Shown: positions 11,301 through 24,282, numbered from the stretch's first letter. The stretch is DNA of 64,000 nt from Strobilurus pachycystidiatus (GCA_019915135.1 JAHLMK010000007.1:992001-1056000), one strand, 5' to 3'. Notes: generated from the sequence alone by a model not told the origin. Numbers and translations are program-made.

Positions 11301-14300
11301 GTGGACCTTCGCCGTTTGGCTCAACAACGACTCAACCTACTTCATCCTTTGGACAGCCTTCCACGGCCCCCTCGACGGAAGGTTTTGGCACGCCAGCCCC
11401 ATCCTCTGGATCGGAAGCTGGTCTCAAGGATTCACCCTTTGGCAAAGGGACTTTTGCCAACGCACCTTCCACCCCATCAAAGGAGACTCCCAAGCAGACC
11501 CCAGCCACCCCCTCTGGTGGTCTCTCCGATTCGCCCTTTGGCAAAGGTCCTTTTGCCTCTTCAACGCAGCCCCCTACTACTCCTGGCATGACACCTTTGG
11601 CGAACTCGCCTTTCGGCAAAGGCTCATTTGGTGCCCCGTCCCCTGGTGTCTCCGAAACTCCATCCAAACCACCTCCCACCAACGCATTCTCTGGGCTGAA
11701 GACGTCTTCTTTTCAACCTCCATCTGGGTTTGGTGCGTTTGGCAGCGGCGCTAAGAACGAGTCTTCACCCTTCTACAAAGCCGCCGAGAACAAAGCACCA
11801 CATGTGTCTGCGTTTTCCAGTTTCAGCACGACGCCGACAAGCACGCCTCGTCCGGCTGCGACGTCCACACCGACATTCGGCGCACCTACTTCTTTAGGTG
11901 TCAGGTCTGCTATTACGCCTGAGACTCCGCCATCGACGACAACGACGCCCTCTAAATCAGCCTTTGGAGGGTTTGGTGCCTATACGGGATCGTCGGCATT
12001 CGGAAAACCCGCTGAAAAGACAGGTTCATTCCAGGATCTACTAACCGGGAAAACTGGCGATGGCGATCCTGTCAAACCTTCTTCTCCTCCGAAATCTACC
12101 TCTGGTTCCGCGACTCCCACACAGGTTGATCCCGCAGAGGAGGAGGACAGTGCAACATCTGTCCCTGTGTTCTCAAAACCAGACAAAGGCAAAGGGAAGG
12201 AAGTCGCTCCGGAACCAAAGGCAGAAGGCTCGATGTCTTCAGTTGGCAGCTCGTATGTTGATGTCTCGCGCGAGGCAGAAGATGAGGAAGAGGAAGAGAC
12301 CAATGAGGAAGGAGACGACGATGACGACGACTCTGGCGACTCTTTCTTATCACAGAGTATACCTTCTGCTGGGGACTATGAGGAGGATCGTGATCAATTC
12401 GAAGATGATGGACCGGAGGTGCCTCCCGAATATCCGGAGGATGGTCTACTCGAGGAAGAAGAGGAAGAGGAGGAGGAGGAGGAGGAGGATGAGGGAGAGG
12501 AGGAGGAGGAGGAAGAAGAAGACGACGATGACGACGAACAACGTTCTCCAACGCCATCAGGAGTTCCCCTTCCACCCTCCCGATCTACATCTGGCACGCC
12601 TACCCACGACGCGCCACTGCCAACTATAATCGAAGAAAGTACGACACCTCCAGGGTCACCTGAAAAGAAGACCTCGCCGGTTATCCCATTGACCACGCCT
12701 TCTTCGCTAGGCCTCGGGCGACCAAGCACGAAGCCTTCCCGTAGCTCCCCGCTGGCGAATGCCGTATCAGGGGCGGATGAAGATGACGAAGATACTAAAC
12801 CTTTCGCACCCAAACCACGAGCTGCTTCACCGAAGACTCCCTTCGGCGTGCTGCCCGTCAAAACGGAATCAGACGAGACAAATACTGTCAAAGCCCGGCC
12901 CAAAACACCGCCGCTGTTGTCATCATTTGGCTTTGGAAAGCCTGCTGCGTCTGCGATGCCGACAGTCCCATCAACATCATCCCAAGCAAAACCATCTCCT
13001 TTCGTCGTTCCAGCTATGCGCTCTCCCTCGTCACCGTCACCTTTTGTATCGCCATCCCCCACAGAGAAACCGCCATCGCCTATCGGTGTAGTCCCGCCTA
13101 TGCCAAGTTTTGGCTCGTCACCAGCCGGCGGCTCGTTTGGGCAAATGCCACCACCTACAATGCCAGTGCCAGTCCCGCCCATGAAACCTTTCCCACCTTC
13201 CGGATTCTCTCAAACTGTACCCAAGGCTGCACCACCGCCGCCTGCCCTCCCGCCTTCACAAGCACCACGAGGTCCAAGGTTGGAGGATTTCGAAGAAGGT
13301 ATGCAAAGAGAGTGTGTGAGGTTGTTCAATATCATGACTACTGAACTCGATTCGGTCTGTCTTTTGATTTCTCAATGGCCGCAATTGCTGACTTTTTCCA
13401 AGCTCCGCACGTTGTCGGCCAAAGCATCCGAGCAAAGAAATACCATAGCGAAAAGATTAGGAGGCTCTTCTTCCAAGGCAGAACTGGGCGATGTCGCTCG
13501 CTGGGCACCGGCCGATGCGGCGAAGTTCGGGGATGTTTTAGGCTCGTATTCCGAGGATTTGGACGTCGTGATAACAGCGAATAAAAGCCTGCGGTCAGCG
13601 CTCAAAGAAATTGGCAGTGGGCTTGTCAAAGGTAATGCATTCCATTTGATCATATCGCAGAAGTCTCATAAAGCTATCAGCCAATACTCGCAAGGAAGAA
13701 ATTGAGCGATTCAAACGTGCGAAAGATGACGAAGACTTCAGGAAGATGCTGAAGGCTCGAACTCTTGGACCTGAACTTCTGGAACTGAAAAGTCGTCTAA
13801 GAGGCGAGCTGATGCGGAAAAAGCAGGAAGTGACGAAGTTGGAACAGGTTCTGAAAGACAACAAGAAGAAGATGACGGCCATGAAAAACCAGAAAGGTGT
13901 ATTCCGGTCTGTACATCTGTTTTGCCTAGCTTCTTTCTACTGAACTCGTTCTAGTTCGCCTTCTTTGGACACTGTCAACCGAACATACCGCAACATAGAC
14001 CTGGCAATTGGGCAAGAACAGGACGCTATTGAGAGCCTGACGAAGCGAATGGCCTCCATCAAGATCGCGCGCTACTCGACATCTCCCTCAATCATAACAC
14101 CTGCGTACAAAGATCCGAGGTTGCCTGATGCGAGGCCACCCAAACCTACGGTGCCATATGAAGCAGTGACGACCGCGGCTGCGCTCAATGCTGAACGTTC
14201 TGCACAGAGGTTGAAAATTGCACTGTTGGGCATGCGACAGCAACCTCTGTTGAACGAGCACAAACCGACTGTTGCAACGCCAGTGGCGTACCTAGCAGCA

Positions 14301-14600
14301 TCTCAGGTTTCTGGACCTTTTGGCGGAGTCGCGTTCAATACACCCATCGACGTCCGAGGCTCTCTGTTCAGTGACAACAATGGCGTCGGTGATAGCTTCC
14401 ATACTAACACGTATACGCCCACATCGCGCGCTCCTCGGGAGAAAACCCGCAAGCATCCTCCGGCGCCTCCGGTGAAGAAGGTCGAGCCGTTCAGGGCTAC
14501 TACTTCGTCGCCACCTCCTTCGTTTGAGTGGGGGCCGGCACCGCATTTGTATAAGCCCAGTAGTAGCGGTCTTATTATGAGTTTCGGGCCCAAGACCTGA
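8310..14600 (+). CDS. NUP159: FG nucleoporin of the Nup159/Nup214 type
   Basis: Cytoplasmic-face nuclear pore protein that anchors the mRNA export helicase. With exons 8310-8342, 8371-8467, 8515-8916, 8957-10969, 11020-11202, 11259-13631, 13681-13906 and 13955-14600, the model is in frame for 1990 residues. The N terminus is beta-propeller-like (FRLFAIANSKEWFVAG, ILMSPLKDLL, SIASWSPKGNQIALG). From about 9690 it is packed with SFG, AFG and PFG repeats, then a long Asp/Glu tract (about 12270-12540), a Pro-rich segment and a C-terminal coiled coil (KKQEVTKLEQVLKDNKKKM, then NRTYRNIDLAIGQEQDAI). The first exon is the weakest part: ATG 8310 needs a 28-nt intron. The rest is strongly supported. Confidence 0.88.
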
Positions 14601-15618
14601 TACCAATAGTGACCGTGGATTGTACTGTAGAGTTTATAGGAGTTCTTTCACCGAGAAACAATTCCCCGCTGGTTTGAGTTTCGTAGATCCACCGGGCTTG
14701 CTGCTCACGCTTGATCAGAAGATGAAAGGATTCAAGGGTGTACCTGTACGGCCCGTTGCACATTGAGCGGATGAAGGTGGTCACGTAGTAAGGAGGGCAA
14801 TCCGAAGTCATTCCTCGAGCGGCCCATGATTCACTCGTTGAGTGACATTGGGAACGGGGAAGTAGTGTGCCCAGATACATCCCCAAGTCGTCTCGTGAAA
14901 AGCACTGAGAGATGTACCTTGAGGCTTCAAATATTTGGTGGTGATAAATGTCAACAAGTTCCTTGCCATCTCACTCGTGTCTTGTGCTATAGCCTATATC
15001 ACTCTCATTTTTGCTATCTCACCTTGCATAATCTGAACTCACTTTGTGATACTCTGCCACACTTTGGCCTTCTTATATCCCACTCTCCTACCATGATCTC
15101 ACTTCCTAGAGGCCGTCGCTGAGATTGGCGCACTATGTGGCGCAGCTTCCATCTCGAGGTGAGCGTATCGGGCCGGTATCCTGAATAGGCACCCCGGGAT
15201 TGCCTCGGCCTCCGTGTCCTTACGGAAGGTGCGGCAGGATCGGTATGTTCTCGCTCTCTTTTTGCCCTCAGCAGCTTTCCTCGCGGACTACTCTCTTGTT
15301 GACTGAGGCATGGGCCATCTGTCAGAATTTTTCCGTCGTCCAGCCTCATCGCACTTGGCACAATCCTCCGACTCTGAGTCTGGATGCTTATGGAGGTCTT
15401 GCTGGCGATGGCAACAGCGCACTGACGCGTAGATATCATCATGATCATGTCGGGTGGCTTTCCGACCCTCCGAGGCACGCATCCCACAGTCATATTGTAC
15501 CATGCGCTATCAAGAGGGACGGAGGCATACCAAGCGCTATCTCAGGTAGGGTCAAACAACCTTTGCTTACTTCCACCCACAGGTTTCACCTTTACCTTCC
15601 TCTCCGTCGTGGCCTACG
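14601..15618. other. Intergenic region with an unassigned coding-like patch
   Basis: About 1 kb between the nucleoporin and the ABC transporter. On the minus strand, at about 14810-14920, a stretch reads HETTWGCIWAHYFPVPN, which looks protein-like but runs into a stop and has no clear start or partner exon. Several other small frames on both strands lack convincing splice partners. It should contain the nucleoporin 3' UTR and the ABC transporter promoter. Confidence 0.4.
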
Positions 15619-18600
15619 ATGGGGTTGTGTGAGTCGGGCGCGCTAGACTTCACCAATGTCTGTACACGGGGCACATGGGCAACAATACCTGCCGCGGCAG
15701 TAGTTGCCGTGTTATGCCTCCTCTCGATACCAATCAAGTGGCCTGCGCGCGTGCGTAAGGTGGGCGAGCCGTTCAGGACGTTCCTCACGCTGCACGAAGC
15801 AGAGGCGCTCGATGTCCAAGACGAAAAGGAGACCGTAGAGGTGCCGGTGGTCGTGCCGCTCTGGAGGACAGTCGTATTCGCGCTGTTGGGCCTCACTGAG
15901 GCGCTGTGCTGGGTCGGAGAGGGCTCGTACCGCATTGTCATCGCGCCCGACGACGTCTGGAGCATTGTGCGTCCGTTTGTAATATCGCTGACATGGCTAT
16001 ACACCGTCGTGAGACCGGTCGCTTCCCCAACTGCGACACCACCGTACGATGTCTTGGTGTTATATGTTCTTCACCTTGTCGGCGCTATCCTCATGCTTGG
16101 CGGCGCCATTTACGACTCGGGGGTGTACGGTACTCCACTCCCTCAGGGAGCCATTCTCGTCGGCCTGTATGCCAATATTGTCGTTGTGGTCGCCCTTCTT
16201 GCTGTACTCATGAGTATGCCTATTGACGTGCCGAGCTCCCGCGTCAAAAAGAGCGACATCGTGAGTTCCGTCCTATCTTGTTCGTTCTGTGCCTAAACTT
16301 TTCATGACAGGGCAAAAGTGTCTCTCCCGAAGATTATACCACTCTCTTTGGCTGGATCACATTCAGCTGGGTCTACCCTCTTGTCCAGAGTGGAAGGAAC
16401 GCGACTCTCAACGATGCCGATGTTTGGGACCTTAGCCCGACTAATTCATCACGGCCTTTGTTCATCAAATTTAGCAGTGTTGTGTGCGTGTATGTCCTGT
16501 CCTTCTTGTCACACTTTTTTATAACGCGCCCCCAGTCGCTCAAACCTCCTTTGGAAACTATGGGCGACCAACTCGCATGATCTTATGCTCGATGCTGGTC
16601 TGACTTTTGTCAGTGTCTCCTTCAACTATTGCGTCCCTCTCTTCATGAGGTACGTATCCCACCACGGCCATCTCATGCCATTGCTCAACCTTGGTAGTCT
16701 GATCCTAACTGCTATTGACGGAAAAGGACGCACGGCCGAAGACACCACCCGCGCCTACATCTATGCGTTCCTTATGTTCGTTTGCACTGTTGCGAAAGCC
16801 GAAGCCGATGCTCAGCATCTCTGGTTTGGTCGACGCGCCGCGATGCATATCCGGTCGGAGCTTATGGCTGCCATCTACGATAAGGCGCTCAAGCGCAAGG
16901 ATTTTTCTGGCATAGTCGACAAGAGCGCCGCAGGGAAGAAGGACGACGCGCCTGCGAAAGGGCCCAGGAGTGCTGAAGATAGGAAGAAGGAAGAGAAGGC
17001 GGACGACCCGAAGGCTGGTGCGGATGTGGGCAAGATCGTCAATCTTATGGCCAGCGATGCTAACAAGGTATGCCTCGACATTGTTGCTGTTCCTTATGTG
17101 GTGTCTATAAGACGTGACTCGGTAGATCTCGATGATGGTCAGCGGAGCGTACTACATCTACGGTGCCCCGCTAGAAATCGTTATTGGTAGTATCATGCTT
17201 TATCAGTTGCGCTCTCTCTTCTCTCTGTCCTTGGTGATCCAGCTGAATACTTGTCGCAGACTTTTGGGCTGGTCCGCCTTCACTGGCTTCTTAGTCCTCC
17301 TTCTTGGATGGCCGCTCAACAGCATGCTCTCGAAGCGCAGCGTCCGTCTCCAAAAGGGCACCATGGCGGCAAGGGACAAGCGTATGGGTGTACTCAATGA
17401 GCTTCTTGGAGCAGTGAGTCAATTCTTGTCCGTAAAGACAAGGCAAATGCTGATGCTCGTCCTTACAAGGTCAAATTCATCAAGTTCTTTGCTTGGGAGA
17501 ACAAGTGGATTGACAAGGTTATGGACGCCAGGAATACAGAAATCAAGTGGATGGTCAAAGGTTCGCAGTCACGACTTTTCTTTTTTTTATCAAGACTGTT
17601 TGCCTGATTGCCACTTTCAGCACGTATCAACTATATCCTTTTCTATATGCTCTGGGCCAGCGCACCGGTTTTGATCTCCATTGTCGCATTCTTCACGTAT
17701 GTGATGCAAGGCAATGAGCTGACAATCAGTAAGGCATTCACGGTACGGTTTCATTCTATTACGTCGATATATCCTTTTCATTGTTCGATCAGGCGATTTC
17801 GTTGTTTTCTATGATTCGGTATGTGAATGTGAAGGAGCCAATGGGTGTTTAGTTACTCATGTTTGCTTCAGTGTCCCGTTGAACATCATTCCAACGTGGA
17901 TCATTAAGATCCTCCAGGTAATCATCAATACTTCTCACCTCCGTTCTACTAAGCCGTCTCAACAGACCGGTGTTGCCCTCAAGCGTATCGAAGTCTACCT
18001 TGGCGAGGACGAGGTCACCGAACAGGTTTCCTCTCTCAAAAAAGACGCCTCTGCGCCCATCCTCCTTGGGCCTGATGAAGAAGGCTTCGGACTGCGCAAT
18101 GCGACCTTGAAGTGGAACGAAGTTGAGCCCGAGAAGAAAGCACGCAAAATTAATCACGTCAAGAGCTCTACCGCAGACTCCGTTAGTAACGTAGACAGCG
18201 TGAGTATTGTCGACAGCATCGGTGATGCTATTGATGGCAATGGCGACCACAAGTTCGAGCTAAAGGATGTCTCGGTCATGTTTCCGGACGGCGAGCTGTC
18301 TGTCATCACTGGTCCTACGGCCAGTGGAAAGACTGCGTTGCTCGTAAGGTTCTGGATATCCTTTCCGGCGGTTCGCTAACGATTGCATGCAGATGGCAGT
18401 CCTCGGCGAGATGACACTAACCAGCGGAACCATCGTCATGTCTAAGGACACCTCCAGGATAGATGAATTCGGCAATATGCACGCGATTTCCTACGCTGCG
18501 CAATCACCATGGTTGCGACATGAAAGTTTAAAGGCAAATATCCTCTTTGGATACCCGCTCGACGAAGCGAGATACCAGGCCGTCGTGGAGGCCTGCGCTC

Positions 18601-21600
18601 TCCGCCCTGATCTGCAGGTGTTGGAAGATGGCGATTCCACGGAGATTGGCGCCAAAGGCGTTAGTTTGAGTGGAGGGCAAAAGGCTCGAGTTGCTCTTGC
18701 GCGGGCTGTCTATGCTAGGACCAAGTATGTGCTCCTGGACGATCCGTTGAGTGCTGTGGTGTGTATCACTTATTTATCGGTCTTCTCGTGGTCCTGATGG
18801 TTGTTGGGGGTGTAGGACAGTCACACGGCTCGCTTCCTGTTTGACCGTTTGCTCATGGGCCCGCTGTTGAAGAACCGTACGGTCGTTCTCGTCACGCACC
18901 ATGTCGAGTTGGTTCTTCCAGGAACACATTATCTCGTTAGGATGCTCGATGGACGGATCGACACGCAAGGCTTGGTGAAGGACCTAAGGGAGAAAGGTGT
19001 TCTTGATGAGATTGCCCACGACGAGGAGGCGGAAGCCCATGCCGAGGACTTGAAAAACGCAAAGGAGGTCGATCCTGAAGAGGAGGAGGACCAGGCTACC
19101 GATGCAGACAAGAAGCCTCGTAAGTTAGTCAAGGACGAACATCGGGAGACTGGCGGTGTCAAATGGAACATCTATAAGAAGTATCTCCAAGCGTCGTACG
19201 TGCCTTCCGTCCTTGAAGGCTTACGATGCTAATGATATTTTGGCAGCTCGTACATAATCTGGGTATTCCTACTGCTCCTCGTGTTCTTGACTGAAGGTTT
19301 GGGTATCATCGAAAAGCTCTGGATCAAGGTTTGTGTTATTGTCTATGTTCATACATAGAGTCTCACGTTGCTGCTACTCATAGGCCTGGGGTGAAGCATA
19401 TGGAGACTTCGAGGCCAGCTCATACTCGTTCCGGAGCTTTTCGGCGCACGATCAAGAGGTCACGACCGGCGCGTTCGCACATGGAATGTATCATCTTCAC
19501 TCCAAGGCAGAGGGAGTGATCATGTCCGTTAACTCGTTGCCGGATGCCAGGGAGCATCCACTCTTTTACGTCGGCATTTACGCCGCTATTGGCATGGGAA
19601 GTGCTTTCATCGAAGTTGCCTCATCAGCTACTCAGTACACTGGCGCACTGAGGGCTTCGAGACTTTTGTTTAAGTGCGTCTGCTTCCCGTTTGGAATATG
19701 GGGACTAGGTCTGATGCAGATGTTCTATCAGGCAAATGCTGGTGACCGTCGTTCGTGCAACGTTCCGGTTCCACGATACGACCCCGCAGGGACGCATGCT
19801 GAACAGATTCGGAAAGGTATATCAGTATCATCTGCCCCATAACAGAGCGTTGACGATTGTGCTCTCAGGACATTGAGACAATTGATTCCTCCCTCGCCGG
19901 TTCGATGCAGGCTGTTAACTCATCTTTGGCAACTTTCTTTCTCTCCATCATCACTGTGGCGTATGTCTGGTTCAATTCAAATCTAGGAACATGCACTGAT
20001 TTGCGTTAGTGTCGTTTTTCCTGCCTTCCTCTTCCCAGCCGCATGCCTTGGTTTTATTTATAGAGAACTATCAATTGGTTACTTAAACACTGGGCGTGAT
20101 CTTCGCCGTATGGAGAGTAACTCTCGTTCACCAATCTTTTCGGACTTTGGGGAGCTGCTGGAGGGAATTGTCACCGTTCGTGCTTTCTCCGCGGAAAAGA
20201 GATTTTTGGATGGTCTGCATCAGAAGGTCGATATGACGACTAAGGTCCGCGTTGTATTTCATTCTCAGGCTGTTCCGTCGTCTGACGAGCTCGGCAGATG
20301 TGGTATGGATTTTGGATGACGAATAGGTGGCTTTCGTTGAACTTTGATGCCCTTGGTGCTGCAGTGAGCTTCTATGTCGGAACCGTTTTCCTGCAACGTG
20401 CTAAATTGTGCCCATAGGCCGTCCTCATTACTTGTCTGTTCTCCATCGGCGTCCTCAAAAACGATGCTGGCCTCGCTGGTCTTTGCATCACCAGTGCCCT
20501 AAGCTTCACCAACTCAGTCTTCATGGCCTGCCGGTTCTGGACCGGTTTGGAGCTTGACCTTAAGTGTGTCCCCAACTTTAGTCGCGGGCGTGAGCTTTCT
20601 GAAAGTACTCTCTCTTTACAGCTCTGTTGAACGAATCGTTGAATACCTCGATCTCCCGCAAGAGCCTCCGGGAATGATTGAAGACAATCGTCCCCCTGCG
20701 TATTGGCCGTCTAGTACAACTACGGGCAACATGATCACTGTGGAAAATCTGGTCGTTAAATATGCTCCTGAACTTCCAGCGGTTCTGCAGGATGTATCAT
20801 TCAGTGTCAAAGCAGGGGAGAGGATTGGACTCTTGGGTCGTACAGGGTCCGGAAAGAGTACCTTGGCGATGAGTATCCTACGCTTCGTTGACCCCTCCGA
20901 AGGACGCATCCTGATTGACGGTATCGACATTTCGAAGATCGGTATACATGACTTGAGAGAAAGATTGGTTTGTAATTATGTTGCTCCAGTGTCCACGGAC
21001 AATTGGCCTTACTTGGTTTTCTCGCAGACTTTTATTCCTCAAGACGCGACTCTTTTCTCTGGAACTTTGAGAGAGAATCTTGATCCCTTCAGTGCGCTGC
21101 ATGTTTCATTGATTGCGGGCAACAGCTCATCGCATACGTAGACGACCACACCGACCAGGATTGCTGGGATGCGCTTTATCGAGTACAGATGGTCACGACC
21201 AGTCAAATGCCCTCTACGGCAACTACGCCCGCAACGTCGCGACCACCTTCTCCCCACGGCGTCCAGAGAGAGGAAAGGGAGGGTTCAATCGCGGAATCGG
21301 TCGCCACTGAGGTTGACGCCAAAACGACCGTGTCCCTCAACACGAAAGTTTCACCTGGAGGCACAAATTTCTCCCAGGGTCAAAGACAGCTCATCGCCAT
21401 GGCACGGGCGCTGCTGAGGCGCAGCTCTATCATCGTCCTGGACGAGGCAACCAGTAGTATCGACTTCTCAACCGATGCCAAGATACAAAAGGCCATTCGC
21501 GACGAGTTTACAAACAGCTTGCTGTTGACAAGTGGGTATCTATTGTATACGGAACGACATAAGCTAAATCTGTTGTTTAGTTGCCCATCGTTTACGGACG

Positions 21601-21777
21601 GTTATTGACTACGACCGTCTTATCGTTCTCGACAAGGGCAAGGTGGCCGAGTTTGATACGCCACTCAACCTGATCAAGAAGGAAGATGGTATTTTCAGGA
21701 ATATGTGTTTGAAGAGTGGAACATTTAGTGAGTTGGAGGCTGCCGCGAAAGCCAAGGCCGTCCGTGATGAGAAGTAG
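15619..21777 (+). CDS. ABCC (MRP-type) full ABC transporter
   Basis: Exporter of conjugates or drugs, probably at the vacuole or plasma membrane. Layout is TMD0-like N-terminal membrane segments (15619-16260), TMD1, NBD1, TMD2, NBD2. NBD1 has Walker A GPTASGKTALL, signature LSGGQKARVALARA and Walker B YVLLDDPLSAVD, with Asp in place of the catalytic Glu, as is usual for ABCC NBD1. NBD2 has GRTGSGKSTL, FSQGQRQLIAMARALL and IIVLDEATSSID with the Glu intact. The coupling start is MGLCESGALDFTN and the stop TAG is at 21775-21777. Many short introns interrupt the gene, which is why frames appear broken; every junction examined rejoins. NBD2 carries a Ser/Thr/Pro-rich insertion of about 55 residues before its signature. 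The substrate cannot be read from sequence. Confidence 0.92.
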
Positions 21778-22430
21778 AATCGATACTATGATATATTGCC
21801 TCTGTCATTTGTATGTATGTATGAGGTGTAATAGACGGATGGGTGCTTGCTATTATATTCAACAGTTATCCTATCCTAGTAGGCTGACTACGACAAGTGT
21901 GATCTTGATCTTGGACATTTTACCGTTACTTTGGAAATGTTAAGGCATGGAGCCTTCGACAGTGGTGTGTCTTTGCAATGATGTGCTACATGTGGCGTCT
22001 AGCGGATCCGTCGGTCATTGCTTTGAATGGGGTTTTCCTTCACGGTTAGAGACATCCTGATACTTCTACAGTTCTCAAGCAAAGCTATTGTAAGTTCCAG
22101 CTCCGGTCAATCCATGCCAAGCGACCCAAGTCAGCAAACGTGAAAAGCGCAGCCACGTGGAAGAAGCGGATGTTCCCGAGCCTAGTTTGGTAGACACAAG
22201 TAAGCCTTGAAATCACGACTAGTTCACGTCCAATCATGTCATTTCAGGCTATGATGATGGACCCCCTCCCTTAAGACCGAAGAGATAGTCCGAGTCGGAG
22301 AGGAAGGGAAGATCAAGTCAATCGTAGATCCTGAACGATGTGATTTTGTTCGGTCTAAGTATGAACATGACTTGTAAGCGCGTATCAGTACTCGTAGGTA
22401 TTATTGACAAATCTAATTGTAACATTCTCT
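21778..22430. other. Convergent 3' intergenic region
   Basis: About 650 bp between the stop of the ABC transporter and the stop of the F-box gene on the opposite strand. I see no gene, inverted repeat or tandem repeat here; it should hold both 3' UTRs. Confidence 0.5.
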
Positions 22431-24125
22431 CTACACAATTGCCTGAAGGTATTCGGCCCCTAGCTTCAATACATCCTGAGACTCATCCATCCAAACAACA
22501 TCCAAGCCCTCCTTTGACAAGTCCTGAAGGCCAAGCCAGAGAGACGAAGCAGCGTGAACTGGCACCACGTCATCATAGTTCTCCCCAATCGATAGCTTCA
22601 ATGTCTGGAGACGTGTGATACCAGCCTGCTGCACATCCCAACGCGAACGAATCATGGGTATCAAAGCGCCCGCGTTGGCATTATTGAACAACATCTGCGG
22701 GTCCCCGTTGCCAGTCATCTCGAGGTGAGTGAGCTTAGGAAACAACTGGGTCTCGGTGCTGACTGTAAGCATCTTCAGAGTATCGGCAATACAGCTTGAG
22801 TCGCGATCTCCTGTGATGAAATCAAATTTTATGGTCGTGATGGATGCACGGTATAGTCGGTTGAACTTGGAAAGAAGATCGGTGGGTGACGTGTAGAGTC
22901 CTCCGATACAGACGGAGGAGAGGGTGCATTGTGAACGGTTGAGAAGACCGCCGATCCGGGCTTCAGGATCCTCTGGAGTCATGCACGAAGACATGTGCTG
23001 TTCGTAGCTGGGAAAAACCATTTTATGGGTCAATACAAGCTCCTGAAGCTTGGGTGTCGAAAGGAAATCGAGAACATCGGTTATGGCGCAATCATGGAGG
23101 GTGAGGCGTCGTAACTGGGGATAGACGATGGCGCCTCTTTGCGTAACATCGATTGCCCCATGCCCGCCTACATGCAAAAGACAGAGCTGCTCGAGATTAC
23201 GCGTTTTTGAGAGAAGCGCATAACACGCCGCCTTGCTCAAAAAGGCTCCCGAAAAAAAAGTGAGGTTCGACCATGAAACCTCCAGGAAGGGAGGGATTGC
23301 CACATTCATCGTGAGCGACTTGAAGGACGTTCCAAAAGTTGTCACTGGAGTTGGAAGGAACATAGGCTCATGATCCTCACAATTGACCGTCAGTGACTCC
23401 AAAGACGGGATGTGCGCGCCTGAGATTGAATCAAAGAAGAGATTGATGGGATAGGAGGATGCTGCTAGAGAAAAAGACTTCCAGCGCAACACGTGTCCAC
23501 ACGCCAGATTGAATATTGCGGACAGGGAGGATTCAAGGTCATAGCTGGGAGGACAATCTTGCGCTGGATAGATGGACATCTGGATGTCTAGAGAACGAGG
23601 ATGTGATAGAATGAGTGCCTTTCGTAAGATACCGCAGGCCGCCTGGCAGTCTTTTGGCTCGTCTGAGCACCGGAGGTCAATGCGATTCCAGAGCTCGGGG
23701 GACGAACGCGAAAGCGACCGCCAGGACTTGCAGACATGACCCAGATGGTTGACGTCGGGCAGATTTCCATCGCCCACGTCCTTCGTCCCCGGCTCGGCAA
23801 GCAAGAAGAATATATGGCGAAGGACCTCGGGAGGAAGCATGCGGACAGGCGCAATAAGGGCTGCATGCTGCTTCATATCGACTTTGTTGAGAGCCATCCG
23901 CTTCCCCTTGTCGCGAATGACTACCTTTAGCTGCTCGATATCATCCTGCAGTGTCTGGTTATCAAAGTCCATGGCGGCTATCTCTGCGCGGATGGCAGCG
24001 TACGACGAAGTGGGCGTGTAGCCTGAGCGCATAGCGTCACAAGTGTTTAAAGCGCGTGGAGCCTGCGCCTTTCCTTGTAGGGGAACGCTTTGCCCGCACC
24101 GCGTACAGTCTATGGACGGTGTCAT
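22431..24125 (-). CDS. F-box protein with N-terminal coiled coil
   Basis: A single-exon gene of 564 residues, unusual beside its intron-rich neighbours. A CTRCGQ pair near the N terminus is followed by a helical segment (IRAEIAAMDFDNQTLQDDIEQLK), then the F-box (LPPEVLRHIFFLL, HVCKSWRSLSRSSPELW) and a leucine-rich C-terminal part with repeated LxxLTLxxC-like stretches such as QLRRLTLHDCAI. This layout, with the helix before the F-box, is a large and expanded family in agaricomycetes. F-box proteins recruit substrates to SCF ubiquitin ligases; the target is unknown. Confidence 0.85.
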   Translation of the reverse strand: MTPSIDCTRCGQSVPLQGKAQAPRALNTCDAMRSGYTPTSSYAAIRAEIAAMDFDNQTLQDDIEQLKVVIRDKGKRMALNKVDMKQHAALIAPVRMLPPEVLRHIFFLLAEPGTKDVGDGNLPDVNHLGHVCKSWRSLSRSSPELWNRIDLRCSDEPKDCQAACGILRKALILSHPRSLDIQMSIYPAQDCPPSYDLESSLSAIFNLACGHVLRWKSFSLAASSYPINLFFDSISGAHIPSLESLTVNCEDHEPMFLPTPVTTFGTSFKSLTMNVAIPPFLEVSWSNLTFFSGAFLSKAACYALLSKTRNLEQLCLLHVGGHGAIDVTQRGAIVYPQLRRLTLHDCAITDVLDFLSTPKLQELVLTHKMVFPSYEQHMSSCMTPEDPEARIGGLLNRSQCTLSSVCIGGLYTSPTDLLSKFNRLYRASITTIKFDFITGDRDSSCIADTLKMLTVSTETQLFPKLTHLEMTGNGDPQMLFNNANAGALIPMIRSRWDVQQAGITRLQTLKLSIGENYDDVVPVHAASSLWLGLQDLSKEGLDVVWMDESQDVLKLGAEYLQAIV

Positions 24126-24282
24126 CTATATGATGTTCTATGAACGTTGCACGTTATGAGGAGGGAAACGAAAGCATACGGCGAGTTGTGGTGGCAAGAA
24201 GGAAGACTGGTGCTTTCGCACGCTTTGTTCCTTGGAGACAAAGACATTTCAAATAACACTTGACAGTCCGCTCCAGACAGCG

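Noticed and set aside
9690..11700. Tandem DNA repeat in the nucleoporin
   Set aside because: The repetition is at the protein level (FG repeats with variable spacers); codons and spacing differ, so it is not a DNA satellite.
12394..13182. Long minus-strand open frame opposite the nucleoporin
   Set aside because: It is the antisense shadow of a Glu/Asp- and Pro-rich coding stretch, giving poly-Ser and Gly; no start context, domain or splice sites.
15014..15493. Minus-strand open frame of about 160 residues upstream of the ABC transporter
   Set aside because: Basic, low-complexity translation with no domain, no splice partners and no conserved motif.
15619..21777. Broken ABC transporter (pseudogene)
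   Set aside because: Apparent frameshifts and stops coincide with GT-AG introns of usual length, and both nucleotide-binding domains are intact after joining.
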